DNA of 62,217 bases from Bacillota bacterium (lineage in GTDB: Bacteria > Bacillota > Clostridia > Peptostreptococcales > Anaerovoracaceae): positions 1-62,217 of the forward strand of contig JAFYYP010000023.1 in NCBI GenBank assembly GCA_017557505.1, written 5' to 3'. Below, piece by piece: positions 39,775 through 48,818 of this stretch; position 1 is the stretch's first letter; each line of letters begins with the position of its first letter. Under the pieces are notes generated by a model. That model searched no databases, had not been told where the DNA came from, and saw only the letters and a program-made list of their open reading frames with translations. A program made the translations under genes and the position numbers.

Positions 39775-41259
39775 ATGATTTTCAAGAGTACGAGAGGACA
39801 GGCCCCGGAGAAGAATCTTTCCGGCGCCGTCATCCAGGGCATCGCGTCCGATAAGGGACTGTACGTGCCCATAGAATTCCCGCAGCTGGACAAGTCCTGG
39901 GCGGAATATGCCGCCATGGACTACAAGACGCTGGCGACAGAAGTGCTGCGGCCGTATCTGGGCGAGTTCACCGAAGAAGAGCTGAAAGCCTGCATCGACG
40001 GCGCCTATACGGACAAGTTCGAAGCGGACGACGTGGTTCCCCTGGTGCACGCCGGCGGCGCGGATTTCCTGGAACTGTATCACGGACCGACGGCAGCCTT
40101 CAAAGATATGGCGCTGGCGCTGATGCCCTACCTGATGACGACGGCGCTGGCCAAGGAACACGAAGACAAGACCGTCTGCATCCTGGTCTCCACATCCGGC
40201 GACACGGGCATGGCGGCGCTGAAGGGCTTCGAAGACGTGCCCGGCACCTGCATCATCGTGTTCTTCCCGGATCATGCGGTCAGCCCGGTGCAGGAACAGC
40301 AGATGCGCACCGCGACCGGCTCCAACACCTATGTGACGAGCATTTTCGGCAACTTCGACGACGCGCAGACGACGCAGAAGGCCATCCTGAACGACAAGCC
40401 GTTCGGCGAGGAGATGGGTGCCATCGGTTACCGCTTCTCCGCGGCAAACTCCATGAACGTCGGCCGTCTGCTGCCGCAGGTCGCCTACTACGTCTGGGCT
40501 TATGCGCAGATGGTGAAGAAGGGCAGAGTCGAAGCAGGAAAGCCCATCAATATCTGCGTGCCGTCCGGCAACTTCGGCAACATCCTGAGCGCCTATTATG
40601 CGAAGCAGATGGGCGTGCCCGTCAATAAGCTGATCTGCGGGTCCAACAAGAACAACGTGCTGACGGACTTCTTCAAGACCGGCGTGTACGACGCGCGCAG
40701 AGCGTTCTACGTGACGAATTCCCCGTCCATGGACATCATCATCTCCAGCAATCTGGAACGGCTGCTGTACCATCTGGGCGGCTGCGACGACGCGGCGGTG
40801 CGCGGCATGATGGACAAGCTGGCGGCGGACAAGTGTTACGAGGCGACAGATGCCATCAAGGCAGGCCTGTCGGAGTTTGCGGCGGGCTTTGCGACCGAAG
40901 AAGAGATCCTCGAGGCCATCGGCGACATCTACAAGTCAGACCATTATCTGATGGATACGCACACAGCGGTCGGTTACAAGGTCTGGCGCGACTACGTGAA
41001 GGAGACCGACGACGATACGCCTGCGGTCATCGCTTCCACGGCCAGCCCGTACAAGTTCGCCGCAGCGGTCAGCGGCGCGATCGGCCTTCCGGCAGCGGAA
41101 GACGAGTTTGCGGCCATCGACGCGCTCAGCAAAGCCAGCGGCGTCAGGGTCCCCTACGGTCTGAAGGACCTGCGGAGCAGACCCATCCTGCACAGCGGCG
41201 CCATCGCCAGAGAAGATATGAAAGACTTTGTGCGCGAAACGATTCGCGGTAGAAAATAG
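39775..41259 (+). CDS. thrC: Threonine synthase
   Basis: Threonine synthase converts O-phosphohomoserine to threonine with pyridoxal phosphate. The 494-residue protein is of the long bacterial class: FKSTRGQAPEKNLSGAVIQGIASDKGLYVP at the N-terminus (partly quoted), the cofactor lysine in HGPTAAFKDMAL near 107, STSGDTGMAAL near 144 and SGNFGNILSAYYAK near 265. GAGGAGG precedes the ATG, 20 bases after gltX. The ThrH gene at 48167 could supply the phosphohomoserine substrate. Confidence 0.95.
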   Translation: MIFKSTRGQAPEKNLSGAVIQGIASDKGLYVPIEFPQLDKSWAEYAAMDYKTLATEVLRPYLGEFTEEELKACIDGAYTDKFEADDVVPLVHAGGADFLELYHGPTAAFKDMALALMPYLMTTALAKEHEDKTVCILVSTSGDTGMAALKGFEDVPGTCIIVFFPDHAVSPVQEQQMRTATGSNTYVTSIFGNFDDAQTTQKAILNDKPFGEEMGAIGYRFSAANSMNVGRLLPQVAYYVWAYAQMVKKGRVEAGKPINICVPSGNFGNILSAYYAKQMGVPVNKLICGSNKNNVLTDFFKTGVYDARRAFYVTNSPSMDIIISSNLERLLYHLGGCDDAAVRGMMDKLAADKCYEATDAIKAGLSEFAAGFATEEEILEAIGDIYKSDHYLMDTHTAVGYKVWRDYVKETDDDTPAVIASTASPYKFAAAVSGAIGLPAAEDEFAAIDALSKASGVRVPYGLKDLRSRPILHSGAIAREDMKDFVRETIRGRK

Positions 41260-41292
41260 AACAGTTCGAACAAGAAGATCGGAGAAAGAACA

Positions 41293-42678
41293 ATGGATCT
41301 GAAGAACTATAAGCACGTGCATTGCGTCGGCATCGGCGGCATCGGCCTGTCCGGGATCGCGGAGATCCTGCTGAGCAGGGGTTACCGGGTATCCGGTTCC
41401 GACATGAAAGAGAGCGCTGTGACGGAGATGCTGGAACAGCAGGGCGCTCAGGTGTTCATCGGCCATAACGCCGACAACCTGGGCGATACGGACCTGCTCG
41501 TGTTTTCTGCGGCAGTCTCCATGGAGAACCCCGAACTGGCGGAAGCCAGACGGCGCGGCATCCCCATCATCAGCCGGGCAGAGGCGCTCGGCGCCATCAT
41601 GGCGGACTACGAGATCTCCGTAGCCGTTTCCGGTACGCACGGAAAGACGACGACCACGTCCATGGTCAGCCTGATCCTCGAAGCAGCCAACTATTCGCCG
41701 ACGGTCCTGGTCGGGGGTATCCTCAACCAGTTCCACGGCAACGTCAAGGTCGGTACGAGCGAATACTTTGTGACGGAAGCCTGCGAATACATGGACAGCT
41801 TCCTGTCGCTGCGGCCCTGGGTCGAGATCATCCTGAACATCGATTCCGATCACCTCGATTACTTCAAGGATATCAACCACATCACGGAGTCCTTCGGCAA
41901 GTTTGCGGAGAAGGTTCCTGAAAACGGCTTCGTCGTCGCGTTCGACGCCAACCCCTTTGTCAAATCCGTCACGGAGAACCTGCCGTGCCGGGTCATCACG
42001 TTCGGCTTCAACGAGGCGAGCGATTACTACGCCAAGGCCATCAGGTTCAACGATTTCGGCATGCCGAGCTACGACCTGTACCACAAGGGCGAGTTCCTGC
42101 GCCGCATGGAGCTGGCGGTGCCCGGCGAGCACAACGTGGCGAACAGCCTTGCTGCGACGGCGACCTGCATGACGCTGGGCGTCGATCTCGACGTCATCGA
42201 GCAGACGCTCGAGAACTTCACCGGTACGAAGCGCCGCTTCGACGTCATCGGCAAGACGGCTGACGGGGTCACCGTGATCGACGACTACGCCCATCACCCG
42301 GCTGAGATCCGCGCGACGCTGGCGGCGGCCAGAAACCTGTCGCACAAGAAGACGTGGTGCCTGTTCCAGCCGCATACGTACACCCGCACGATGGCGCTGT
42401 TCGACCAGTTCGCGGACGCGTTCGAGAACGCGGACGTCATCATCCTGGCGGAGATCTACGCGGCCAGAGAGAAGAACATCTACAAGATGTCCTCGAAGAA
42501 ACTCATGGATGAGATCAAGATCAAGCATCCGGACAAAGACGTCTATTTCCTGCCCGATTTCGACGCGATGGCCGAATTCGTGTGCAACAATACGAGCCCC
42601 GGAGACATCGTCATCACCATGGGTGCCGGCGATATCTACAAGGTCGGCGAGCTGATTCTTGAAAAAGCAGGAAAGTAG
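41293..42678 (+). CDS. murC: UDP-N-acetylmuramate--L-alanine ligase
   Basis: MurC adds L-alanine to UDP-MurNAc in the cytoplasm, the first peptide step of peptidoglycan synthesis. The 461-residue protein has the N-terminal nucleotide-sugar fold (HCVGIGGIGLSGIAEIL), the ATP loop SGTHGKTTT near 116, TEACEYMDSFL near 163, and DDYAHHPAEI near 330. It starts 33 bases after thrC. The spoVG promoter lies inside its last codons. Confidence 0.95.
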   Translation: MDLKNYKHVHCVGIGGIGLSGIAEILLSRGYRVSGSDMKESAVTEMLEQQGAQVFIGHNADNLGDTDLLVFSAAVSMENPELAEARRRGIPIISRAEALGAIMADYEISVAVSGTHGKTTTTSMVSLILEAANYSPTVLVGGILNQFHGNVKVGTSEYFVTEACEYMDSFLSLRPWVEIILNIDSDHLDYFKDINHITESFGKFAEKVPENGFVVAFDANPFVKSVTENLPCRVITFGFNEASDYYAKAIRFNDFGMPSYDLYHKGEFLRRMELAVPGEHNVANSLAATATCMTLGVDLDVIEQTLENFTGTKRRFDVIGKTADGVTVIDDYAHHPAEIRATLAAARNLSHKKTWCLFQPHTYTRTMALFDQFADAFENADVIILAEIYAAREKNIYKMSSKKLMDEIKIKHPDKDVYFLPDFDAMAEFVCNNTSPGDIVITMGAGDIYKVGELILEKAGK

Positions 42679-42687
42679 TCGTATAAT
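42659..42687 (+). promoter_or_regulatory. Promoter of spoVG inside the end of murC
   Basis: TTGAAA (42659-42664) and a perfect TATAAT (42682-42687) are exactly 17 bases apart. The leader of about 70 bases contains a small hairpin (GCCCG 42696 region with CGGGC before 42718). Confidence 0.75.
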
Positions 42688-42762
42688 AGGGTTGTGCCCG
42701 GACCCAAAGGACGGGCTTGTGTATTCAATTCAGAACTTATAACAGGAAAGGTTGGTGTGTGT

Positions 42763-43056
42763 ATGCAGATCACAGATGTACGCATCCGCACGATGGACAA
42801 CGGCGGCAAGATGAAGGCCGTTGCTTCCGTTACATTCGACGACGAATTCGTCGTCCACGACATCAAGATCGTCGAAGGCGACAAGGGATATTTCGTAGCC
42901 ATGCCGAACAAAAAGGTCGGCGAAGTCTATAAAGACGTCGCGCATCCCCTGAAGGCCGAGACGAGAAAGCGCATCTCCGATGCGATCTTCGCGAAGTACG
43001 AAGAAGTGGCAGGCGAGATCCCGGCGAAAGAGCCGGAAGAAACGCCGGCGTTCTAA
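42763..43056 (+). CDS. spoVG: Regulator SpoVG
   Basis: SpoVG is a small nucleic-acid-binding regulator of Gram-positive bacteria that affects cell division, virulence and sporulation where that exists. The 97-residue protein has the conserved start [21 protein letters not shown] and core [23 protein letters not shown], with a Glu/Pro-rich tail. The start was set at ATG 42763 by homology; AGGAAAGG is somewhat distant. Its presence alone does not prove sporulation. Confidence 0.93.
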   Translation: MQITDVRIRTMDNGGKMKAVASVTFDDEFVVHDIKIVEGDKGYFVAMPNKKVGEVYKDVAHPLKAETRKRISDAIFAKYEEVAGEIPAKEPEETPAF

Positions 43057-43075
43057 AAAAGGACCCATCAAAGAT

Positions 43076-43104
43076 AAAACGGCATTCGTGCCGTTTTTCT
43101 TTTT
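43076..43104 (+). terminator. Rho-independent terminator after spoVG
   Basis: AAACGGCA pairs with TGCCGTTT across the tetraloop TTCG, followed by a T-rich tract. Confidence 0.88.
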
Positions 43105-43131
43105 GTTCATCTTTTCTCGGCGCACGCGGAA

Positions 43132-43140
43132 TGATATACT
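43132..43140 (+). promoter_or_regulatory. Extended -10 promoter of prs
   Basis: TGATATACT is an extended -10 element about 50 bases before the ATG at 43192; the leader has AGAAAGGA as ribosome binding site. Confidence 0.55.
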
Positions 43141-43191
43141 TACTGTGTATGATTATGAACAACGGCAACCGCCGCCAGAAAGGACCACAAG

Positions 43192-44151
43192 ATGAATAAC
43201 GGAGTATTCGCTGATTACAAGATCTTCGCGGGCAACGGCAACCCGGCGCTGGCAGAAGAGATCGCGGGCATCATGGGAAGAACGCCCGGCAAAGCAGAGG
43301 TCACCACGTTCGCCGACGGCGAAGTGTACGTCAACCTTCAGGAGACCGTCCGCGGCCTGGACGTCTACATCATCCAACCGACCTGCAACCCGGTCAACAA
43401 CAACCTGATGGAGCTGTGCATCATGATCGACGCCATGAGGAGAGCGTCCGCCGGCCGCATCAACGCGGTCATCCCGTACTATGGCTACGCCCGTCAGGAC
43501 CGCAAGGCCAAGCCCAGAGATCCCATCACTGCCAAGCTCGTCGCCGACATCATCACGGCTGCCGGCGCGGACCGCGTCGTCACGATGGACCTGCACGCCG
43601 CGCAGATCCAGGGTTACTTCAATATCCCCGTGGATCATCTGATCGGCAAGCCCATCCTCACCCGTTACTTCCAGGAGAAGTACGAGGGCAAGTGGGACGA
43701 CGTCGTCGTGGTTTCTCCGGATCACGGCTCCGTGACCCGCGCCAGAAGCTTCGCGAAACCTTTCGACGCGCCGATCGCCATCATCGATAAGAGACGACCC
43801 AAAGCGAACGAGTCCGAGATCATGAACATCATCGGCGACGTCGCCGGCAAGCACGCCATCCTCGTCGACGACATGGTCGATACCGCCGGCACGATCTGCA
43901 ACGCCGCGAACGCCATCAAGAAGATGGGCGCTCTGAGCGTGCAGGCCTGTGCGACCCACGCCGTGCTGTCCGGCCCCGCCATCCAGCGCATCCAGGATTC
44001 CGCGATCGAGGAAATGGTCTTCCTGAACACCATTCCCCTTCCGCCGGAAAAGCGGATCCCGAAGATCAAGCAGCTGTCTGTGGCGCCGCTGCTTGCCGAG
44101 ACCATCATCCGCATCTTTACGAATAATCCGCTTTCCAATCTTTCCGTATAG
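43192..44151 (+). CDS. prs: Ribose-phosphate pyrophosphokinase
   Basis: This enzyme makes PRPP from ribose 5-phosphate and ATP, feeding nucleotide, NAD and amino-acid synthesis. The 319-residue protein has NPALAEEIAGIMG, FADGEVYVNLQETVRG, the metal-binding DLHAAQIQGYF near 130 and the PRPP loop ILVDDMVDTAGT near 223-234. The order spoVG-prs-pth-mfd is the usual Firmicutes one, here without glmU and ctc. Confidence 0.96.
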   Translation: MNNGVFADYKIFAGNGNPALAEEIAGIMGRTPGKAEVTTFADGEVYVNLQETVRGLDVYIIQPTCNPVNNNLMELCIMIDAMRRASAGRINAVIPYYGYARQDRKAKPRDPITAKLVADIITAAGADRVVTMDLHAAQIQGYFNIPVDHLIGKPILTRYFQEKYEGKWDDVVVVSPDHGSVTRARSFAKPFDAPIAIIDKRRPKANESEIMNIIGDVAGKHAILVDDMVDTAGTICNAANAIKKMGALSVQACATHAVLSGPAIQRIQDSAIEEMVFLNTIPLPPEKRIPKIKQLSVAPLLAETIIRIFTNNPLSNLSV

Positions 44152-44154
44152 AAT

Positions 44155-44811
44155 ATGTACATCATTTGCGGCCTGGGCAATCCGGGAAAAGAATACGCGC
44201 AGACGCGGCACAACATGGGCTTCCTGACGATGGACGTGCTGGCTTATAAACTCGGCATCGACATCCGCAAGCTGAAGTTCCGTTCGCTGCTGGGCGAAGG
44301 GCGCATCGGCACCGAGAAGGTGATCCTGGTCAAGCCGCAGACTTACATGAACAACTCCGGCGAAGCGCTGCGGGAGATCGTCGCGTATTACGGCGTCGAC
44401 CCGCAGCACCTCATCGTGGTCTACGACGATATCGACCTGCCGGTGGGCGACCTGCGCCTGCGGGAAAAGGGCAGCGCCGGCACACATAACGGCATGCGCA
44501 GCATCATCTATCAGCTGCAGTTCGACGACTTCCCCCGCGTCCGCATCGGTACGGGCAAGAGCGATATCATTCCGCTCGTGTCTTACGTGACGGGCAAGCC
44601 TGCGGAGGACGAGCAGAAACCGCTGGCCGACGCTATCGATAAGGCGGCCGACGCCATCATCTGCTGGGTGGAGAACGGGCCGCTCGAGGCGATGCAGAAA
44701 TACAATCACAAACCGAAGAAAAAGAAGAAGCAGAAGACAGAGGAGGCCGATGGGCAGACGCATCAACCTGACGGGGATCTCGGAGATCCGGATCGCCCCG
44801 CTGGCTGCTAA
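44155..44811 (+). CDS. pth: Peptidyl-tRNA hydrolase
   Basis: Pth releases tRNA from peptidyl-tRNA that drops off ribosomes. The 218-residue protein starts with the family pattern MYIICGLGNPGKEYAQTRHN (catalytic His in TRHNMGF) and contains KPQTYMNNSGEA and YDDIDLPVGDLRLR. A lysine-rich stretch near 190-197 is followed by about 20 residues that are encoded inside the start of mfd; this makes it longer than usual. It begins four bases after prs. Confidence 0.95.
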   Translation: MYIICGLGNPGKEYAQTRHNMGFLTMDVLAYKLGIDIRKLKFRSLLGEGRIGTEKVILVKPQTYMNNSGEALREIVAYYGVDPQHLIVVYDDIDLPVGDLRLREKGSAGTHNGMRSIIYQLQFDDFPRVRIGTGKSDIIPLVSYVTGKPAEDEQKPLADAIDKAADAIICWVENGPLEAMQKYNHKPKKKKKQKTEEADGQTHQPDGDLGDPDRPAGC

Positions 44812-47800
44812 CTTCATACAGGAACGAAACGGACAGGGTCTGATCCTGACGACGTCCGCCAGCCGGGCGAAGCGGATCGCTTCAGACCTGTCCTTTTTTA
44901 CCGACGCACGCATCCTGGTGCTCCCCGACGTGGAGAGCGCCTCTTTCCGTTATGAGGCGAAATCCACGGCACAGCTGCAGGAAGAGATCGCCGGTCTTGC
45001 CGCGCTGGGCAGCGACGAAAAGGCGATCGTCGTGGCGCCCGTTCTTGGCTCGCTGAAAAAGCTGCCGCCTCCGGACGTGTTCTTCGCCGACAGCCTCGTG
45101 TTAATGACCGGAGGGTCCTTCAGCCGCGACGAACTGATCGCAAGACTGGCGCGCATGGGTTACGAAAGGGAGACTGCTGCGGAAACAGCCGGCCAGTTTG
45201 CTGTACGCGGCGATATCGTAGATGTATTCATCCCGGGTCAGGAAGACCCGGTCCGTATCGAATTCTTCGACACCGACGTCGATTCCATCCGCTCATACGA
45301 TGCCATGACCCAGCGTTCGAAGCAGGTGCTGGAGCAGATCCGCATCTGGCCGGCGCAGGTGATGGTGCGCAACGAAGAAGCGTTTGCCCGCGGACTGAAG
45401 AACATCACGGCCGCTTACGCGCGTTCCATGCGCAGACCGCTTTCCCAGGAGCAGCTCGACAAGCTGAGGGAGCGGCGCGACTATTTGATCGAATGCGTCG
45501 AAGAGGGCATGAACTACCAGTACTTAGAGGGGTTCATCTCTTATTTTTACGAACAGCCCGGCCTCGCCTGGGATTACATGAAAGATCCTGCTTTCCTGTT
45601 CGTAGACGATCCTTCGCGCATGGAGGAGATCCTGGACTTTTACGACAAGGAAGAGGAGGAGAACCGGCGCACGGTGCTGGAACGCTGTTTCGGCGTGCCC
45701 GAGGATTTCCGCTCGCTGCCTGACCGCGGCGATCTGAAGAAGACAGCCGTGATGGCAGAACGCTGCGACGTGTATTACTGCACGCCGTTCACGCAGCAGA
45801 TCCGTTATACGGACCGCCTGGACGAGGTCATCTCTTATACGACGAAGCAGGCGCCCGTGTTCAACGGGCACATGGAACTGCTGGAGCAGGAGCTGAAGCG
45901 CTACGCGAAGAACGGCTACCGCATCGTGATCGCGTGTTCTTCAGAAGAACGCATCAGCAACCTGAAGGACTTCCTGGGCCGGGCCGGCCTCGACGGCAAA
46001 GTCGAGCTCCGTTACGGCAGGCTGTCTCAGGGCACGGAGTTCTTCGACGATAAAATCCTCTATTTAAGCGAAGCAGACATCTTTGTCCATACAAAATCCC
46101 AAGCGCGCCGCAAAAAGTCCAAGGGAAGGGAAATAAAGGCCTTCACGGACATCAAAAAAGGCGACTATGTCGTGCACGAGGCGCACGGGGTCGGCCGGTT
46201 CACCGGTATCGAGAAGCTGACGGTAGACGGCAGCCAGCGCGACTACCTGAAGATCCGCTACGCGGGCGAAGACGTGCTGTACGTGCCTGTGGACCAGATG
46301 GATTCCATCCAGAAGTACGTGGGCAGCGAGGCGACGGCGCCGAAGATCAACCGCCTGTCGGGCGGTGACTGGCAGAAGACGAAAGCCAGGGCGAAGGCCG
46401 CCATCCGCGATATGGCCGAGGATTTCCTGAAGCTGTCCGCGCAGCGCCAGATGACCCCCGGATTCGCGTTCGGTCCCGATTCCGCGTGGCAGAAAGAGTT
46501 CGAGGACGCATTCCCTTACGAGGAGACCGCAGATCAACTGCGTGCCGCCGAGGAGATCAAGAAGGACATGCAGGCTCCTGCCGCCATGGACCGCCTGCTG
46601 TGCGGCGACGTTGGCTACGGCAAGACGGAAGTCGCGGCCCGCGCGATCTTCAAGTGCCTGGAGGAAGGCAAGCAGGCCGCCGTGCTCGTCCCGACGACGA
46701 TCCTCGCGAACCAGCACTATCATACGTTCCTGGAGCGTTTCAAAGATTATCCGTTCAACGTCGAGATGCTGTCGCGCTTCCGCACGGAAAAGCAGCAGGA
46801 GCAGGTCCTGAAAGGCCTGACGACCGGCGACGTCGACCTCGTGGTCGGCACGCACCGGCTGCTGTCGGGCGACGTCAGATTCAAGGATCTCGGTTTACTC
46901 GTCGTGGACGAGGAACAGCGCTTCGGCGTCGAGCACAAGGACGCGATCAAGAAGCTGAAGACGAACGTGGACGTGCTGACCCTCTCCGCGACGCCCATCC
47001 CCAGGACGCTGCACATGTCCCTGATCGGCGTGCGCGACATGTCCGTGCTCGAGGAGCCGCCCGAGGACCGCTATCCCGTGCAGACCTACGTCATGGAGCA
47101 GGACGACCTGATGATCGCCGACGCCATCCGCAGGGAACTGGGCAGAGGCGGACAGGTGTACGTCGTGTTCAACCGGGTCAGCGGCATCCAGACGGCCGCG
47201 AGGAAGATCCGCGAACTCGTGCCGGAAGCCAGCGTCGTCGTGGGTCACGGACAGATGGGCGAGCGAGAGCTCGAGGACGTGATGATGAAGTTCCTCGACG
47301 GCGAATACAACGTGCTCGTCGCGACGACCATCATCGAATCCGGCCTGGACATCCCGAACGTCAACACCATGATCATCCTGGACGCAGACCGTTTCGGCCT
47401 GTCGCAGCTGTACCAGCTGCGCGGCAGGGTCGGACGCTCGAACCGCATGGCGTACGCGTACCTGGTGTATAAAAAAGATAAAGTGCTGTCGGAAGTTGCG
47501 GAAAAGCGCCTGCGGGCCATCCGTGAATTCACAGAGTTCGGCGCGGGCTTCCGCGTGGCCATGAGGGACCTCGAGCTGCGCGGCGCGGGCAACATCCTCG
47601 GCGTCGAGCAGTCCGGCCACATGCTGTCCGTCGGTTACGAATTGTACTGCAAGCTGGTCGAAGAGACCGTGCGCGAACTGCAGGGCGGCGCTCCGGAGGA
47701 GATCCAGCCCGAGGCTGATACGAGCGTGGAACTCGGTATCCCGGCGTTCCTTCCCGAGACGTACGTGGCGGACGAGCTTACGAGGCTTTCGATGTACAAG

Positions 47801-48166
47801 CGCATCGCGGCGGTCACGTCGGAAGAGGAGAAGTACGAAGTTACGGACGAGCTGCTCGACCGCTTCGGCGATCTGCCGCGTCCTGCGGAAAATCTGCTGG
47901 ACATCGCGCTCATCCGCTCCATGGCGAGCCGCTGCGGCATCTCCAAGGTTGCGCTGCAGCATAAAAAACTGGTATTATTATTCGAAGAGAACAACTGCCT
48001 GAACCCGGAGCTGTTCGCGGCGCTGATGGACGACTACGGTCTGCGCCTGACGATCTACGGCGGCGTTGAGCCGCGCATCGCGCTTGTGCTGGACAAGACG
48101 CCTGCGGCCCGGGAGGCAGAGACCATGCTGACGACAATGCTGGCATTCAGAGAGGAGGCATCATAG
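44750..48166 (+). CDS. mfd: Transcription-repair coupling factor
   Basis: Mfd removes RNA polymerase stalled at DNA damage and recruits UvrA. The 1138-residue protein has the UvrB-like N-terminal region and the polymerase-interacting domain ([23 protein letters not shown] near 465, partly). Helicase motifs follow: Walker [13 protein letters not shown] near 617-628, [11 protein letters not shown] near 718, and [13 protein letters not shown] near 865. A C-terminal TRCF domain ends the protein. GAGGAGG precedes the ATG at 44750, which lies 62 bases inside pth. uvrB, uvrA and ung also lie in this window. Confidence 0.96.
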   Translation: MGRRINLTGISEIRIAPLAANFIQERNGQGLILTTSASRAKRIASDLSFFTDARILVLPDVESASFRYEAKSTAQLQEEIAGLAALGSDEKAIVVAPVLGSLKKLPPPDVFFADSLVLMTGGSFSRDELIARLARMGYERETAAETAGQFAVRGDIVDVFIPGQEDPVRIEFFDTDVDSIRSYDAMTQRSKQVLEQIRIWPAQVMVRNEEAFARGLKNITAAYARSMRRPLSQEQLDKLRERRDYLIECVEEGMNYQYLEGFISYFYEQPGLAWDYMKDPAFLFVDDPSRMEEILDFYDKEEEENRRTVLERCFGVPEDFRSLPDRGDLKKTAVMAERCDVYYCTPFTQQIRYTDRLDEVISYTTKQAPVFNGHMELLEQELKRYAKNGYRIVIACSSEERISNLKDFLGRAGLDGKVELRYGRLSQGTEFFDDKILYLSEADIFVHTKSQARRKKSKGREIKAFTDIKKGDYVVHEAHGVGRFTGIEKLTVDGSQRDYLKIRYAGEDVLYVPVDQMDSIQKYVGSEATAPKINRLSGGDWQKTKARAKAAIRDMAEDFLKLSAQRQMTPGFAFGPDSAWQKEFEDAFPYEETADQLRAAEEIKKDMQAPAAMDRLLCGDVGYGKTEVAARAIFKCLEEGKQAAVLVPTTILANQHYHTFLERFKDYPFNVEMLSRFRTEKQQEQVLKGLTTGDVDLVVGTHRLLSGDVRFKDLGLLVVDEEQRFGVEHKDAIKKLKTNVDVLTLSATPIPRTLHMSLIGVRDMSVLEEPPEDRYPVQTYVMEQDDLMIADAIRRELGRGGQVYVVFNRVSGIQTAARKIRELVPEASVVVGHGQMGERELEDVMMKFLDGEYNVLVATTIIESGLDIPNVNTMIILDADRFGLSQLYQLRGRVGRSNRMAYAYLVYKKDKVLSEVAEKRLRAIREFTEFGAGFRVAMRDLELRGAGNILGVEQSGHMLSVGYELYCKLVEETVRELQGGAPEEIQPEADTSVELGIPAFLPETYVADELTRLSMYKRIAAVTSEEEKYEVTDELLDRFGDLPRPAENLLDIALIRSMASRCGISKVALQHKKLVLLFEENNCLNPELFAALMDDYGLRLTIYGGVEPRIALVLDKTPAAREAETMLTTMLAFREEAS

Positions 48167-48766
48167 ATGAATATCGTTTGTTTGGATATGGAAGGGGTCG
48201 TCGTACCCGAGATCTGGATCGCGTTTTCCGAAGCGAGCGGCATCCCCGAACTGCGCAGGACCACGCGCGACGAGCCGGATTACGACAAGCTGATGCGCTG
48301 GCGCATCGGCATCCTGAAGGAACACGGTCTCGGACTGAAGGAGATCCGCGAGACCATCGCGAAGATCGAGCCGCTGGAAGGCGCGAGAGAATTCCTGGAA
48401 GAACTGCGCCAGATCGTTCCGACGGTCATCCTCAGCGACACGTTCGAACAGTTCGGCTTCCCCCTGATGGAGAAGCTCGGACGTCCTCTCCTGCTGTGCA
48501 ACACGCTGGAAGTCGCGCCGGACGGAGAGATCACCGGTTTCAACATGCGCTGTGAGCAGAGCAAGCTGACGAGCGTCAAGGCGTTCCAGTCCATGGGCTA
48601 TGAGACCATCGCCTGCGGCGATTCGTACAACGATCTCGGCATGATCCGTGCGAGCAAGGCGGGCTTCCTGTTCCGCGCGCCGGACAACGTCAAGGTCGAG
48701 AATCCCGATCTTCCGACCTGCGAAACGTACGAAGAACTGCTGCAGTTGATCAAAGCAGCGCTGTAA
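48167..48766 (+). CDS. thrH: Phosphoserine phosphatase / homoserine phosphotransferase ThrH
   Basis: ThrH is a HAD-superfamily enzyme that dephosphorylates phosphoserine and can move the phosphate to homoserine. The 199-residue protein has motif I as CLDMEGVVVPE (the nucleophile position Asp7; ThrH proteins carry DMEG where most HADs have DxDG), motif II LSDTFEQF near 89, and motif III/IV GDSYNDLGMI near 150. It starts one base after the mfd stop with GAGGAGG inside mfd, an unusual neighbour. Together with thrC it can complete threonine synthesis without a ThrB kinase. Confidence 0.88.
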   Translation: MNIVCLDMEGVVVPEIWIAFSEASGIPELRRTTRDEPDYDKLMRWRIGILKEHGLGLKEIRETIAKIEPLEGAREFLEELRQIVPTVILSDTFEQFGFPLMEKLGRPLLLCNTLEVAPDGEITGFNMRCEQSKLTSVKAFQSMGYETIACGDSYNDLGMIRASKAGFLFRAPDNVKVENPDLPTCETYEELLQLIKAAL

Positions 48767-48771
48767 AATGC

Positions 48772-48800
48772 AAAGAAGGGCGGTCACCGCCCTTTCTTTT
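48772..48800 (+). terminator. Rho-independent terminator after thrH
   Basis: AAGGGCGG pairs with CCGCCCTT across TCA; T-rich sequence follows. The next promoter begins two bases later. Confidence 0.85.
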
Positions 48801-48801
48801 G

Positions 48802-48810
48802 TGTTATACT
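48802..48810 (+). promoter_or_regulatory. Extended -10 promoter directly before the flippase gene
   Basis: TGTTATACT is an extended -10 element ending eight bases before the ATG at 48819; no ribosome binding site fits, so the mRNA is probably leaderless. Confidence 0.6.
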
Positions 48811-48818
48811 AAATTGTT

